The notes under the pieces: generated by a model
The model's input: only the letters and a program-made list of their open reading frames with translations
The model's database searches: none
Told to the model about the DNA's origin: nothing
Shown: in pieces, positions 46,336 through 56,964 of the stretch
How the letters are laid out: each line of letters begins with the position of its first letter
Position numbering within the stretch: position 1 is the first letter of the stretch
Position numbers and translations under genes: made by a program
Assembly (NCBI RefSeq): GCF_002303925.1
Contig: NZ_MRCS01000019.1
Span: 1 to 64,000, forward strand
Direction of reading: 5' to 3'
Length of the DNA: 64,000 nucleotides
Source: Pseudomonas sp. ACN8
Lineage (GTDB): Bacteria; Pseudomonadota; Gammaproteobacteria; Pseudomonadales; Pseudomonadaceae

Positions 46336-47442
46336 ATGAGTCTGCTGCTTGAACCCTTTACCCTTCGCCAATTGACCCTGCCCAACCGCATCGCGGTATC
46401 GCCGATGTGCCAATACTCCAGCGCCGATGGCCTGGCCAATGACTGGCATCTGGTCCACCTCGGCAGCCGCGCTGTCGGCGGGGCCGGGCTGGTGTTTACC
46501 GAAGCCACGGCGGTCACCGCCGACGGGCGTATCACGGCCGAGGACCTCGGTCTGTGGAATGACGAACAGATCGAACCCCTGCAACGCATCACCCGCTTCA
46601 TCACCGCTCAGGGCGCCGTTGCCGGCATCCAGCTGGCCCATGCCGGGCGCAAGGCGAGCACCTACCGGCCGTGGCTCGGAAAACATGGCAGCGTCAAGCC
46701 CGAGGAGGGCGGCTGGGTGCCGGTCGGCCCTTCACCGATTGCATTCGATCCACAGCACACCCAGCCCAGGCAACTCGATGATGGCGAGATCGCCAAGGTC
46801 ATCCAGGCCTTTGTCGATGCGGCAAAGCGCTCACTGACGGCCGGTTTCAAAGTGGTCGAAGTGCACGCGGCCCATGGTTACCTGCTGCATCAGTTTCTGT
46901 CGCCGTTGAGCAATCAGCGTCGCGATCAATATGGCGGTTCGTTTGAAAATCGCATTCGGCTGGTGCTGCAGGTCACCGAAGCGGTGCGTGCGGTGTGGCC
47001 TGAAGAGTTGCCGGTGTTTGTCCGGGTCTCAGCCACCGACTGGGTGGAGGACGGCTGGAACCCCGATGAAACAGTGGAACTGGCACGCCGTCTCAAAGCC
47101 CTGGGGGTCGACCTGATCGACGTCTCGTCGGGCGGGACGGCGGTGAATGCCGAGATTCCCACAGGGCCGGGTTACCAGACCCGCTTCGCCGAGCGTGTGC
47201 GCAAGGAGTCGGGCATGGCCACCGGCACGGTCGGCATGATCACCGAGCCGGCCCAGGCCGAGCACATCCTGCGCACCTGTCAGGCGGACATCATTTTCCT
47301 CGCTCGTGAATTGTTGCGCGACCCGTATTGGGCGCTGCACGCGGATGACGACTTGGGCGGGCACAAGGCCGTGTGGCCGGCGCAGTATCAGCGGGCGACT
47401 CACCGTGAGCAGCCCATTCATGAATCGGATTTGCGCGACTGA
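46336..47442 (+). CDS. Old yellow enzyme family NADH:flavin oxidoreductase, YqjM-like
   Basis: A 368-residue FMN-dependent ene-reductase. Seen: N-terminal SLLLEPFTLRQLTLPNRIAV, active-site region PMCQYSS with Cys25 and Tyr27 (the YqjM-class signature in place of the classical OYE residues), LAHAGRKAS, and HAAHGYLLHQFLSPLSNQR with the barrel-mouth residues. It reduces activated C=C bonds of quinones, enones or nitro compounds. Related to XenA of Pseudomonas but closer to YqjM. Single gene ending in a bidirectional terminator with glpD. Confidence 0.9.
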   Translation: MSLLLEPFTLRQLTLPNRIAVSPMCQYSSADGLANDWHLVHLGSRAVGGAGLVFTEATAVTADGRITAEDLGLWNDEQIEPLQRITRFITAQGAVAGIQLAHAGRKASTYRPWLGKHGSVKPEEGGWVPVGPSPIAFDPQHTQPRQLDDGEIAKVIQAFVDAAKRSLTAGFKVVEVHAAHGYLLHQFLSPLSNQRRDQYGGSFENRIRLVLQVTEAVRAVWPEELPVFVRVSATDWVEDGWNPDETVELARRLKALGVDLIDVSSGGTAVNAEIPTGPGYQTRFAERVRKESGMATGTVGMITEPAQAEHILRTCQADIIFLARELLRDPYWALHADDDLGGHKAVWPAQYQRATHREQPIHESDLRD

Positions 47443-47456
47443 AATCCTTCGATACG

Positions 47457-47491
47457 AAAAAGCCCCTGAATCGTGAGATTCAGGGGCTTTT
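47457..47491. terminator. Bidirectional terminator between the OYE gene and glpD
   Basis: AAAAGCCCCTGAATC, loop GTGA, GATTCAGGGGCTTTT: a perfect 15-bp stem with A and T runs on both sides. It serves both converging genes. Confidence 0.93.
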
Positions 47492-47509
47492 GTATATGCC
47501 GGTGATCGA

Positions 47510-49048
47510 TCAGGCGGCTTCGATCTTGCTGCGGTTCTGTTCGACCTTGTTCAGGTAATCCTTGAGCTTTTCCTGTTCCGCCACCGTCGTGAACAAACCG
47601 AGCTTGCTGCGACGCCAGAGGATGTCGTGGGCGCTGGTGGCCCATTCTTCGCTGCACAGATAATCGACTTCTCGGGTGTAGAGACCGCCGCCGATGTGCT
47701 CGCCCATATCGCTGAGGTTCTGTACGCCTTCGAGCATGCGCCAGGTACGGCTACCGTAGGTGGTGGCCCAGCGGCGCGCGATCTCGCTCGGCACCCAGTC
47801 GAATTTGTCGCGGATACGCGAGCTCAAGGCTTGCGGGGTGGTCATGTCTTCACCGCCCGGTAGCGTGGCGCTGGCGGTCCAGCTTGGCTGGATGTGCTTG
47901 AAGTAGGGTGCCAGTTGCGCCAGCGCCGACTCGGCCAGTTTGCGATAGGTGGTGAGCTTGCCGCCGAATACCGACAGCAACGGAGCTTCTTCGCCGGTGC
48001 CGGACAGCGCCAGGGTGTAGTCGCGGGTCACGGCCGACGGGTTGTCGGATTCGTCGTTGCACAGCGGGCGCACACCGGAATAGCTGTGCAGGATGTCGTC
48101 GCGGCCGATTTGCTTTTTGAAATGGGCGTTGACCACGTTCAACAGGTAATCGGTTTCGCCATCGGTAATTGCCACTTTCGCCGGATCGCCGGTGTACTCG
48201 CGGTCGGTGGTGCCGATCAGGGTGAAGTGATTCAGATACGGAATGGTGAACACGATGCGCTGATCTTCGTTTTGCAGGATGTGCGCGTGTTCGCCTTCGT
48301 ACAGTTTTGGCACGATCAGGTGGCTGCCCTGGATCAGGCGGATGCCGTATGGCGATTCCATCTTCAAGTCATCGCGAATGAACCTGGCGACCCATGGCCC
48401 GGCCGCATTGACCAATGCCTTGGCGCGGATCGAAAACAGGCTGCCATCGGCGCGTTCCAGGTGCAGGTGCCACAAACCCTTGGCGCGGCGCGCGCTGACG
48501 CAGCGGGTCTGGGTGTGAACGTGGGCGCCTTTTTCCCGGGCGGTCATGGCGTTCAATACCACCAGGCGTGCGTCGTCGACCCAGCAATCGGAGTATTCGA
48601 AACCCTTGGTGATCTCGCTTTTGAGCGCGCTGTCGGGGCCGAACTTCAGGCTTTTCGAGCCTTGCAGTTGCTCGCGCTTGCCCAGGTTGTCATAGAGGAA
48701 CAGACCGGCGCGGATCATCCATGCCGGGCGCAGGTGCGGGCGGTGCGGCAACACGAAACGCATTTGCTTGACGATGTGCGGAGCCTTGGCCAACAGCACT
48801 TCACGTTCGGCCAGGGCTTCACGCACCAGGCGGAATTCGTAATGTTCGAGGTAGCGCAGGCCGCCGTGGATCAGCTTGCTACTGGCCGATGAGGTATGGC
48901 TGGCCAGGTCGTCCTTTTCGCAAAGGAACACCGACAGGCCACGGCCGGCGGCATCCGCTGCGATCCCCACGCCATTGATCCCGCCACCGATGACGGCGAT
49001 ATCGTAGACCTCGGCGAGAGGGGGCGTAGGCAAGGTGGAAGTGGGCAT
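47510..49048 (-). CDS. glpD: Glycerol-3-phosphate dehydrogenase GlpD
   Basis: A 512-residue membrane-associated FAD enzyme oxidising glycerol 3-phosphate to dihydroxyacetone phosphate, feeding electrons to quinones. Seen: FAD motif VIGGGINGVGIAADAAGRGL near residue 20, GGLRYLE, and the C-terminal domain (SSRIRDKFDWVPSEIARRWA). ATG 49048 with GAGG is chosen; the upstream codons to 49096 are not family-like. Its promoter region carries GlpR-like half-sites. Confidence 0.96.
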   Translation of the reverse strand: MPTSTLPTPPLAEVYDIAVIGGGINGVGIAADAAGRGLSVFLCEKDDLASHTSSASSKLIHGGLRYLEHYEFRLVREALAEREVLLAKAPHIVKQMRFVLPHRPHLRPAWMIRAGLFLYDNLGKREQLQGSKSLKFGPDSALKSEITKGFEYSDCWVDDARLVVLNAMTAREKGAHVHTQTRCVSARRAKGLWHLHLERADGSLFSIRAKALVNAAGPWVARFIRDDLKMESPYGIRLIQGSHLIVPKLYEGEHAHILQNEDQRIVFTIPYLNHFTLIGTTDREYTGDPAKVAITDGETDYLLNVVNAHFKKQIGRDDILHSYSGVRPLCNDESDNPSAVTRDYTLALSGTGEEAPLLSVFGGKLTTYRKLAESALAQLAPYFKHIQPSWTASATLPGGEDMTTPQALSSRIRDKFDWVPSEIARRWATTYGSRTWRMLEGVQNLSDMGEHIGGGLYTREVDYLCSEEWATSAHDILWRRSKLGLFTTVAEQEKLKDYLNKVEQNRSKIEAA

Positions 49049-49090
49049 CGGCACGGCCTCGGAATTTTTTGATGTTCTGTATTTGAATTC

Positions 49091-49104
49091 GAACATTAAT
49101 GTTC
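49091..49104 (-). promoter_or_regulatory. Probable GlpR operator of glpD
   Basis: GAACATTAATGTTC is a perfect palindrome. Extended on the minus strand it reads ATGTTCGAAT, equal to the E. coli GlpR half-site ATGTTCGW. Another ATGTTCGTAAAT half-site lies at 49192-49204 (minus strand). Position is 43-56 bases upstream of the glpD start. Confidence 0.55.
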
Positions 49105-49221
49105 ATTTACGAAAATACTAGCCCATAAAGACACGCACAGCCAGTCAGCTTCGATTGAAAATACTCATCGAAGGGCCGTTAAAGGAAAATTTACGAACAT
49201 TTTGTTGTGCATTGATGACCG

Positions 49222-49318
49222 CCATCGCAAGCAAGCTCGCTCCCACAAGGGGTGGAGTCGGTCACAAATCTTGTGCACGCCATCAATCACTGTGGGAGCG
49301 AGCTTGCTCGCGATGGCG
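49222..49318. repeat. REP pair in outward arrangement
   Basis: A right-type arm (CCATCGCAAGCAAGCTCGCT) precedes a left-type arm (CTGTGGGAGCGAGCTTGCTC), the reverse of every other pair in the window. It is therefore not one REPIN but two adjacent halves. Confidence 0.85.
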
Positions 49319-49347
49319 CCAATACAGACGCCGAAGAAGTGGGGGGC

Positions 49348-50103
49348 TTAAACGACTTCCAGCCGAACCTTGTGCTGGTTCAACAACTGAGCCAGCGCCG
49401 GGGAAGGCTGCTGATCGGTGACCAGGCAATCGACCAGGCTGATCGGCCCCAGGCGAATCATGGCGTTGCGCCCGAACTTGCTGGAGTCGGCCGCGAGGAT
49501 CACTTGCCGGGCATTGGCGATGATCGCCTGGGATACCCGCACTTCCTGATAATCGAAGTCCAGCAGGCTGCCGTCCTCATCGATGCCGCTGATGCCGACC
49601 AGGGCGAAGTCGACCTTGAACTGATTGATGAAATCGACACTGGCCTGACCCACCACGCCACCATCGCGCCGCACGTTGCCGCCGGTCAGCAGGACATCGA
49701 AATCGTCCTTGGCGCTGAGCATGGAGGCGACGTGCAGGTTGTTGGTGATGATTTTCAGGTGACTGTGGTTGAGCAGTGCCCGGGCAATGGATTCGGTGGT
49801 CGTGCCGATGTTGATGAACAACGAGGCATGGTCGGGAATCTGCGCGGCAATGGCTTCGCCGATACGCTGTTTCTCATCGCGCATCTGATCGGCGCGCATG
49901 GCGTAGGCGGTGTTTTCAACGCTGGAGTCGTAAGCCGCGCCGCCATGGTAGCGACGCAACAAATTGGCTTCCGCGAGCTGATTGATGTCGCGGCGAATGG
50001 TCTGCGGGGTTACTACGAACAGAGTGGCCATTTCCTCGATGCTGACATAGCCGCGCTCGCGGACCAGTTCGAGGATTTGCTGCTGACGGGGAGGCAGATT
50101 CAT
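49348..50103 (-). CDS. glpR: Glycerol-3-phosphate regulon repressor GlpR
   Basis: A 251-residue DeoR-family repressor. Seen: N-terminal HTH ([41 protein letters not shown]) and a C-terminal sugar-phosphate isomerase-like sensing domain ([36 protein letters not shown]). It represses glp genes and is released by glycerol 3-phosphate. It is the last gene of glpF-glpK-glpR, 95 bases after glpK. Confidence 0.94.
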   Translation of the reverse strand: MNLPPRQQQILELVRERGYVSIEEMATLFVVTPQTIRRDINQLAEANLLRRYHGGAAYDSSVENTAYAMRADQMRDEKQRIGEAIAAQIPDHASLFINIGTTTESIARALLNHSHLKIITNNLHVASMLSAKDDFDVLLTGGNVRRDGGVVGQASVDFINQFKVDFALVGISGIDEDGSLLDFDYQEVRVSQAIIANARQVILAADSSKFGRNAMIRLGPISLVDCLVTDQQPSPALAQLLNQHKVRLEVV

Positions 50104-50198
50104 GGGGCGTCCTTTGGGCTGCCGTGCAAAATTTGCCCATGATGCCGCAGGAATCCGCTCCCGACCAGTTACATACAGATACGAGCTTGCGTCCGGGC

Positions 50199-51749
<1,551 letters not shown>

Positions 51750-51778
51750 TCAAAGGGCAGGGGCACGCGCCAACGGTA

Positions 51779-52630
51779 TCAAGAAGTTCTGGGTTTGCCG
51801 TCAATGGCAGCTGTTGCATCCTTTGTAGCAGGTACGGCGCTGGGCAGATGGCGGGCAATCAACCCGCGATAGGCTGCAGCACCGAGGCAGGCACCGACAA
51901 TCGGTGCAAAAACAGGAATCAGGAAATACGGAATATCGCGTCCGCCGGTGAAGGAAATTTCACCCCAGCCAGCGAAGAAAGTCATCAGTTTAGGGCCGAA
52001 GTCTCGCGCAGGGTTCATGGCAAAACCGGTCAGTGGTCCCATCGAACTGCCGATCACCGCAATCAGCAGGCCGATCAGCAGCGGTGCCAGCGGGCCTTTT
52101 GGCAGACCATTGTTGTCATCGGTCAGGGACATGATCACGCCCATCAGGATGGCCGTGATGATCACCTCGACCAGAAATGCCTGGGCGGTGGTCAGCACAG
52201 GATTCGGGAAGGTGGAGAACACGGAGGCCAACTCAAGGCTGGCTTGAGTGCCGCGAACCATGTGGTGCGTTTGTTCGAATTCGAAGAATAGATTGCTGTA
52301 GAGCGTGTAAACCAACAGCGCTCCACAGAAGGCACCCGCCACTTGGGCGAGTACGTAGAAAGGCAATTTACGTTTTTCGAAGTCCGCGAAAATGCTCAGG
52401 GCAATGCTGACGGCAGGGTTCAGATGAGCCCCGGAAACCCCGGCGGTAAGGTAGATCGCCATGCTGACGCCGACGCCCCAGATAATGCTGATTTCCCACA
52501 AGCCAAAACTGGCACCCGCGACCTTGAGCGCGGCAACGCAACCTGTACCGAAAAAGATCAGCAGCGCCGTACCCAGAAACTCGGCCATGCATTGGCTCGA
52601 GAGCGACGGTTGTTGTAAAGCAGTTGTCAT
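51779..52630 (-). CDS. glpF: Glycerol uptake facilitator, aquaglyceroporin GlpF
   Basis: A 283-residue MIP-family channel in the inner membrane. Seen: two NPA motifs, residues 71-73 (HLNPAVS) and 206-208 (MNPARDFGP), and Asp210 after the second, which marks glycerol-conducting members. Six membrane helices are apparent. First gene of glpF-glpK-glpR; the promoter lies in the 348-bp gap shared with ybaK. Confidence 0.95.
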   Translation of the reverse strand: MTTALQQPSLSSQCMAEFLGTALLIFFGTGCVAALKVAGASFGLWEISIIWGVGVSMAIYLTAGVSGAHLNPAVSIALSIFADFEKRKLPFYVLAQVAGAFCGALLVYTLYSNLFFEFEQTHHMVRGTQASLELASVFSTFPNPVLTTAQAFLVEVIITAILMGVIMSLTDDNNGLPKGPLAPLLIGLLIAVIGSSMGPLTGFAMNPARDFGPKLMTFFAGWGEISFTGGRDIPYFLIPVFAPIVGACLGAAAYRGLIARHLPSAVPATKDATAAIDGKPRTS

Positions 52631-52978
52631 TGAAACCTCATTTTTTTTGTTGTCTGGCGCTTTTTTCCATCATGGTCGGAGCGCGTTTTTCGCCGAGGCA
52701 GGATCCCCATCCTGATCGCGGTTTACTGCTGGGTGCAGCGGTAGGACGTTTCGTGCAGTTTCAGAAACGAAAAAATATAGACAAGAAACGCTGCTGTCAA
52801 AGGTCGAAAGTGAACCGTCGGTCACAAAAAAACTATTCGTTGCATGAATGAATTAGTTGCTGCGCAATTGGATGGTCAGGCATTGGCGTTATGGATGCGC
52901 CGCCGTAGAGCCTTTTAACGGTCAATGTCCTAGAATCGGGCGCAGTATTTTTCTTCTGCCGCCCAGTCTGGAGCTGTC
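52631..52978. other. 348-bp divergent region between glpF and ybaK
   Basis: No gene. It contains GTTTCAGAAAC (52758-52768) within CGTTTCGTGCAGTTTCAGAAACG (52747-52769 area), a repeated TTTCG/CGAAA pattern that may be the GlpR operator of glpFKR. Promoter hexamers for either gene are not clear to me. Confidence 0.45.
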
Positions 52979-53449
52979 ATGACCCCCGCATTGGATTTGT
53001 TGAAAAAGGTTCGGGCCGAACATCGCGTACACAGTTACGAACATGACCCCAAGGCCGCTTCCTATGGGTTGGAAGCGGCGGAAAAACTCGGGCTCGATCC
53101 GGCGCAGGTGTTCAAGACCTTGCTGGCGGCCAGCGAGAAGGGCGAGTTGCTGGTGGCCGTGGTGCCGGTTGTCGGCAGCCTGGACTTGAAAGGGCTGGCC
53201 CACGCCGCGGGCGTGAAAAAGGTCGAAATGGCCGACCCGGCTGCAGCGCAGCGCTCTACTGGCTATCTGTTGGGTGGGATCAGTCCGCTGGGGCAGAAAA
53301 AGCGTTTGCGTACCTTCATTGATAATTCGGCTCAGCCCTTCGCCAGCATTTTTGTCAGTGCGGGCCGACGTGGGCTGGAAGTCGAACTGGCACCGGCGGT
53401 GCTGGCCGAACACACCCAGGCGAAGTTTGCCGATATCGGCCGTGCGTGA
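52979..53449 (+). CDS. ybaK: Cys-tRNA(Pro) deacylase YbaK
   Basis: A 156-residue trans-editing hydrolase that clears Cys (or Ala) mischarged on tRNA-Pro. Seen: [23 protein letters not shown], a conserved Lys in FKTLLAA, and [12 protein letters not shown], the loop lined by active-site residues. Normal length for YbaK. The start has GGAG. Likely a separate gene from the PhzF gene that follows after 106 bases. Confidence 0.93.
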   Translation: MTPALDLLKKVRAEHRVHSYEHDPKAASYGLEAAEKLGLDPAQVFKTLLAASEKGELLVAVVPVVGSLDLKGLAHAAGVKKVEMADPAAAQRSTGYLLGGISPLGQKKRLRTFIDNSAQPFASIFVSAGRRGLEVELAPAVLAEHTQAKFADIGRA

Positions 53450-53555
53450 GCTTCGAAGCAGGTGCAGCGCTGTATGGTGAAAATCAGTCGGCTCTGTCAC
53501 TGGTGCCGGCTGAGCCAGCGCGGCATGCTCGGTGGTCTGACAAAGGGAGAAGGTT

Positions 53556-54338
53556 ATGCAGCTTGAGTTTCATCAGGTCGACGCGTTCAGCAATCAGCCA
53601 TTCAGCGGCAATCCGGCGATGGTCTATCGGCTCGATACATGGCTCGCCGATGAGTTGATGCAAAAGATTGCCGCCGAGCACAACCTCGCCGAAACGGCGT
53701 TTGTCGTGCGTGAAGGGCAGGGCTGGCACATCCGCTGGTTTACGCCGACCACCGAGGTGCCATTGTGCGGTCACGCGACGCTGGCCAGCGCCTATGTACT
53801 GTTTGAGATCTATAAGGAGCCTGTCGAACGACTGGACTTCACCTGCAAGTCCGGCCCGTTGAGCGTAACCCGTGAAGGTGGCCGCCTGTGGCTGGATTTC
53901 CCGTCGATCAATGCGTCGCCAGTGAACCTGATCCCGGACATCGAGCGTGCACTGGGTGTGAAGGTTGTCGAGGTACTGGGTTCAAATGAGCTGTTCGTGG
54001 TGCTGGAGTCGGAGCAAGCCGTGCTCGACTGCCAACCGGACATGGTGGCCCTGGCGAAACTGCCATGGCTGGGCGTGATCGTGACGGCGCGGGGCGAACA
54101 ACACGATTTCGTTTCCCGCTACTTCGCCCCGGCAATCGGCATCAACGAAGATCCGGTCACCGGATCGACCCATTGCCTTCTGATTCCGTACTGGTCAAAG
54201 CAATTGGGCAAGTCGAGCCTGACGGCTTTCCAGCGTTCGACGCGGGGTGGGGAATTGTTCTGTCGGCTGGAAGGGGAGCGGGTGAAAATCGGCGGCAATG
54301 CGACGCTCGTGGCAAGCGGAACGCTGATGCTGGGCTAA
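53556..54338 (+). CDS. PhzF family protein
   Basis: A 260-residue protein of the PhzF/diaminopimelate epimerase fold. Seen: MQLEFHQVDAFSNQPFSGNPAMV, the catalytic Glu in NLAETAF (around residue 45), and second-half EDPVTGSTHCLLIPYW. PhzF isomerises DHHA in phenazine synthesis; this gene has no phenazine neighbours, so it is one of the many homologues of unknown substrate. RBS GGGAGAAGG precedes the ATG. Confidence 0.9.
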   Translation: MQLEFHQVDAFSNQPFSGNPAMVYRLDTWLADELMQKIAAEHNLAETAFVVREGQGWHIRWFTPTTEVPLCGHATLASAYVLFEIYKEPVERLDFTCKSGPLSVTREGGRLWLDFPSINASPVNLIPDIERALGVKVVEVLGSNELFVVLESEQAVLDCQPDMVALAKLPWLGVIVTARGEQHDFVSRYFAPAIGINEDPVTGSTHCLLIPYWSKQLGKSSLTAFQRSTRGGELFCRLEGERVKIGGNATLVASGTLMLG

Positions 54339-54348
54339 CGCAAACCCA

Positions 54349-54450
54349 CTGTAGGAGTGAGCTTGCTCGCGATGGACGTCAACGATAACGCGTGCAACCG
54401 GAATGAACGCGTTATCCAGACTTTTTTCGCGAGCAAGCTCGCTCCTACAG
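54349..54450. repeat. REPIN
   Basis: CTGTAGGAGTGAGCTTGCTC and complement; spacer ACGTCAACGATAACGCG...CGCGTTATCCAGAC shared with 32623-32724. Confidence 0.9.
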
Positions 54451-54463
54451 GGTTTTTTGTGTA

Positions 54464-55573
54464 TCAGTTGGCCGTGCTGTAGCGGCGGACACCGGATTCA
54501 GCCACCGGAATCTGCGCCGCCGTGCTGCCTGACGCCTGAAACAACACCAGGTGTTCAGCCGCGACACGAATCCCCACATCCGCTCCAACCTGACGGTCGA
54601 CATGGCTCGGGAAGATCGATTCCAGCTGTGCGCCTGTCGGCAGTTGCAAGCGATACAGGGTCGATGCACCCAGGAACGTCTTGCCGGCGATTCGCGCCTT
54701 CAGTGCGCTGTCCGGCGCATAGACGATATCGTCCGGGCGCAGCAGTACGTCCACTGCGCCGCCTACCGGCCAGGTGTAGGCCCGATTGCCGCGCAATTCA
54801 CCCAACTCGGTTTGCACTGATTCCGGGCTGCTCAACTGACCGCGAATGAAATAGCCCTGGCCGATGAAGCTCGCGACAAAGGGTGTCAGCGGTTCGTGGT
54901 ACAGGTTGTAGGGCGTATCCCACTGTTCCAGGCGACCTTCCTTGAACACGCCAACGTGGTCGCTGACCGCGAAGGCTTCTTCCTGGTCGTGAGTCACCAG
55001 AATTGCACTGGTGCCTCGGGCCTTGAGGATGTCGCGTACTTCATGGCTGAGCTTGCGGCGCAATTCGCCATCAAGGTTGGAGAACGGTTCGTCGAGCAGC
55101 AGCAGTTGCGGTTCCGGCGCCAGGGCGCGGGCCAGGGCGACACGTTGCTGCTGACCACCGGAAAGCTCGTGGGGGAAGCGCTTGCCGAGGTTCTTCAGGT
55201 TGACCAGTTCCAGCAGCTCTTCGGTCACGCGATCCTTTTGTGGATGCTTGCGTATGCCGAAGGCGATGTTGTCGGCCACGCTCAAATGCGGAAACAGCGC
55301 GTAGTCCTGGAACACCATGCCGATGCGACGTTTCTCCGGCGCAAGGGTGAAGCCGGCGCTGGAGATGATCTCGCCAGCCAGCTGGATTTCACCTTCGTGA
55401 ACCGGTTCGAAACCGGCAATCGCCCGCAGGGTGGTGGTCTTGCCGCAGCCCGACGAGCCCAGCAGGCAACCAATGTCGCCTGCGTTCAGGTGCAGGTTGA
55501 GGTTCTGCACCACGCGCTGGTCTTGATAGCCGCAGGCGAGGTTGCGCAGGTTAAGCAGTAATGGCTGGCTCAT
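54464..55573 (-). CDS. ABC transporter ATP-binding protein, FbpC/PotA-like
   Basis: A 369-residue ATPase with a regulatory TOBE domain. Seen: Walker [10 protein letters not shown] (about residues 39-47), [10 protein letters not shown] (Q-loop), signature [10 protein letters not shown], Walker [11 protein letters not shown], switch His in VTHDQEEA, and a C-terminal TOBE-like region ([10 protein letters not shown]). FbpC/AfuC-type ATPases drive iron(III), polyamine or molybdate import. No permease or binding protein is in the window, so it is an orphan. Its ATG overlaps the argF stop (ATGA), suggesting joint expression. Confidence 0.88.
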   Translation of the reverse strand: MSQPLLLNLRNLACGYQDQRVVQNLNLHLNAGDIGCLLGSSGCGKTTTLRAIAGFEPVHEGEIQLAGEIISSAGFTLAPEKRRIGMVFQDYALFPHLSVADNIAFGIRKHPQKDRVTEELLELVNLKNLGKRFPHELSGGQQQRVALARALAPEPQLLLLDEPFSNLDGELRRKLSHEVRDILKARGTSAILVTHDQEEAFAVSDHVGVFKEGRLEQWDTPYNLYHEPLTPFVASFIGQGYFIRGQLSSPESVQTELGELRGNRAYTWPVGGAVDVLLRPDDIVYAPDSALKARIAGKTFLGASTLYRLQLPTGAQLESIFPSHVDRQVGADVGIRVAAEHLVLFQASGSTAAQIPVAESGVRRYSTAN

Positions 55574-56490
55574 GCGTGGTGATACGAAGGTGGGACGAGG
55601 AACTCGAGCAGGGCTTTTTGCGCGTGCAGACGGTTTTCGGCTTGATCCCAGGCCACCGAGCGTTTGTCATCGAGCAGGTCGACGCTGATCTCCTCGCCAC
55701 GGTGCGCCGGCAGGCAGTGCATGAACAGCACGTCGTCAGCGGCCAGGTCGAGCAGGGCGCGGTTGACCTGGTACGGTGCGAACAATTGCAGACGCTTGGC
55801 GGTTTCCTCTTCCTGGCCCATGGAGGTCCAGACGTCGGTGCTCACCAGGTGTGCACCCCGCACGGCTTCCTTCGGATCGCGAACGATGGTGACCCGGTCG
55901 CCAGCCTTGGCCAGGAACACCGGGTTGGGCTCGTAGCCTTGCGGGCAGGCAACGCGCAACTGGAAGTCGAACTGGATCGCCGCTTCTATATAGCTGTTGC
56001 ACATGTTGTTGCCGTCGCCGATCCAGGCCACGGTCTTGCCCTGGATGGAGCCGCGGTGTTCGAGGAAGGTCTGCATGTCGGCCAGCAGCTGGCACGGGTG
56101 CAGGTCATCGGACAGGCCATTGATCAGAGGAACGCGCGAATTGGCGGCGAACTCGGTCAGAGTGCTGTGGGAAAACGTACGGATCATTACCGCATCGAGC
56201 ATGCTCGACATGACAATCGCGGCGTCGCCGATCGGCTCGCCACGGCCCAGTTGGGTGTCACGGGGCGACAGGAAGATCGCCTGGCCACCGAGCTGGATCA
56301 TGCCGGCCTCGAAGGAGATCCGGGTACGGGTCGAGGATTTCTCGAAAATCATCCCCAGGACGCGGTTTTTCAGCGGCTCGAACAGTACGCCGCGGTTACG
56401 CAGGTCCTTGAGCTCAACGCCTCGACGGATCACGCTGACCAGCTCTTCGGGCGTGCAATCCATCAGGGAGAGAAAGTGCCTTGCGCTCAT
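55570..56490 (-). CDS. argF: Ornithine carbamoyltransferase, anabolic
   Basis: A 306-residue enzyme making citrulline from ornithine and carbamoyl phosphate in arginine synthesis. Seen: carbamoyl phosphate motif STRTR at 53-57, HPCQLLADM, and HCLP (ornithine loop) near the C-terminus. The start is either of two adjacent ATGs (56493, 56490); the second gives the standard N-terminus. An ArgR-type site overlaps its promoter at 56616-56631. It overlaps the downstream ABC gene by 4 bases. A catabolic ArcB would be about 336 residues, so this is ArgF. Confidence 0.95.
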   Translation of the reverse strand: MSARHFLSLMDCTPEELVSVIRRGVELKDLRNRGVLFEPLKNRVLGMIFEKSSTRTRISFEAGMIQLGGQAIFLSPRDTQLGRGEPIGDAAIVMSSMLDAVMIRTFSHSTLTEFAANSRVPLINGLSDDLHPCQLLADMQTFLEHRGSIQGKTVAWIGDGNNMCNSYIEAAIQFDFQLRVACPQGYEPNPVFLAKAGDRVTIVRDPKEAVRGAHLVSTDVWTSMGQEEETAKRLQLFAPYQVNRALLDLAADDVLFMHCLPAHRGEEISVDLLDDKRSVAWDQAENRLHAQKALLEFLVPPSYHHA

Positions 56491-56964
56491 CATTGACTAC
56501 CTTTTGCTACAAACCGCAGATGCTCAAAGCCTTGTTTAACGGAACAACGGGCGAGACCTGCGGCGTAAGCCGCACGGGGCGACGAAATAGGGGAAGGCGC
56601 GATCTTATAATTAAATGTCGCGTCTTACCAATAGGGCTACAGTTTTTAGGGAGTTTCAGAGGTGCTACGGGTTCACCGAGGTAGCGCTTTTGAAGCCTGT
56701 TTCCTGATAGCAGCGGTTCATTTGTACACCGGCCCCTCGGGGCTTGGCAATCAGGCAGGGCGGCAATGGTGCGCTGACAGTCGGTTTGCGACCTGTCATT
56801 CATCAGTGCCGGGCTCGACGGTCGAACTGAACTCGGGTGGCCATCGGCTGGCCTGATAACCCTCGATTCACAAGACGAACGTCGCTGGCGTGGCGGCGGC
56901 TCTGGCGCCATAGTTTTGTTTCCGCGGCCGACGTCGCCCGCCCAAAACAAGACAGAGACTGGCC
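56491..56964. other. 474-bp divergent region between argF and the molybdopterin gene
   Basis: No gene supported. The argF promoter and ArgR site lie in the left third. The remainder has no clear ORF, hairpin or promoter for the plus-strand gene. Confidence 0.4.
56604..56631 (-). promoter_or_regulatory. argF promoter with ArgR site
   Basis: On the minus strand TTGGTA (56626-56631), 16-bp spacer, TATAAG (56604-56609). On the plus strand TGTCGC-N8-AA (56616-56631) matches the P. aeruginosa ArgR consensus half-site TGTCGCN8AA and overlaps the -35 and spacer, fitting repression by arginine. Confidence 0.6.
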
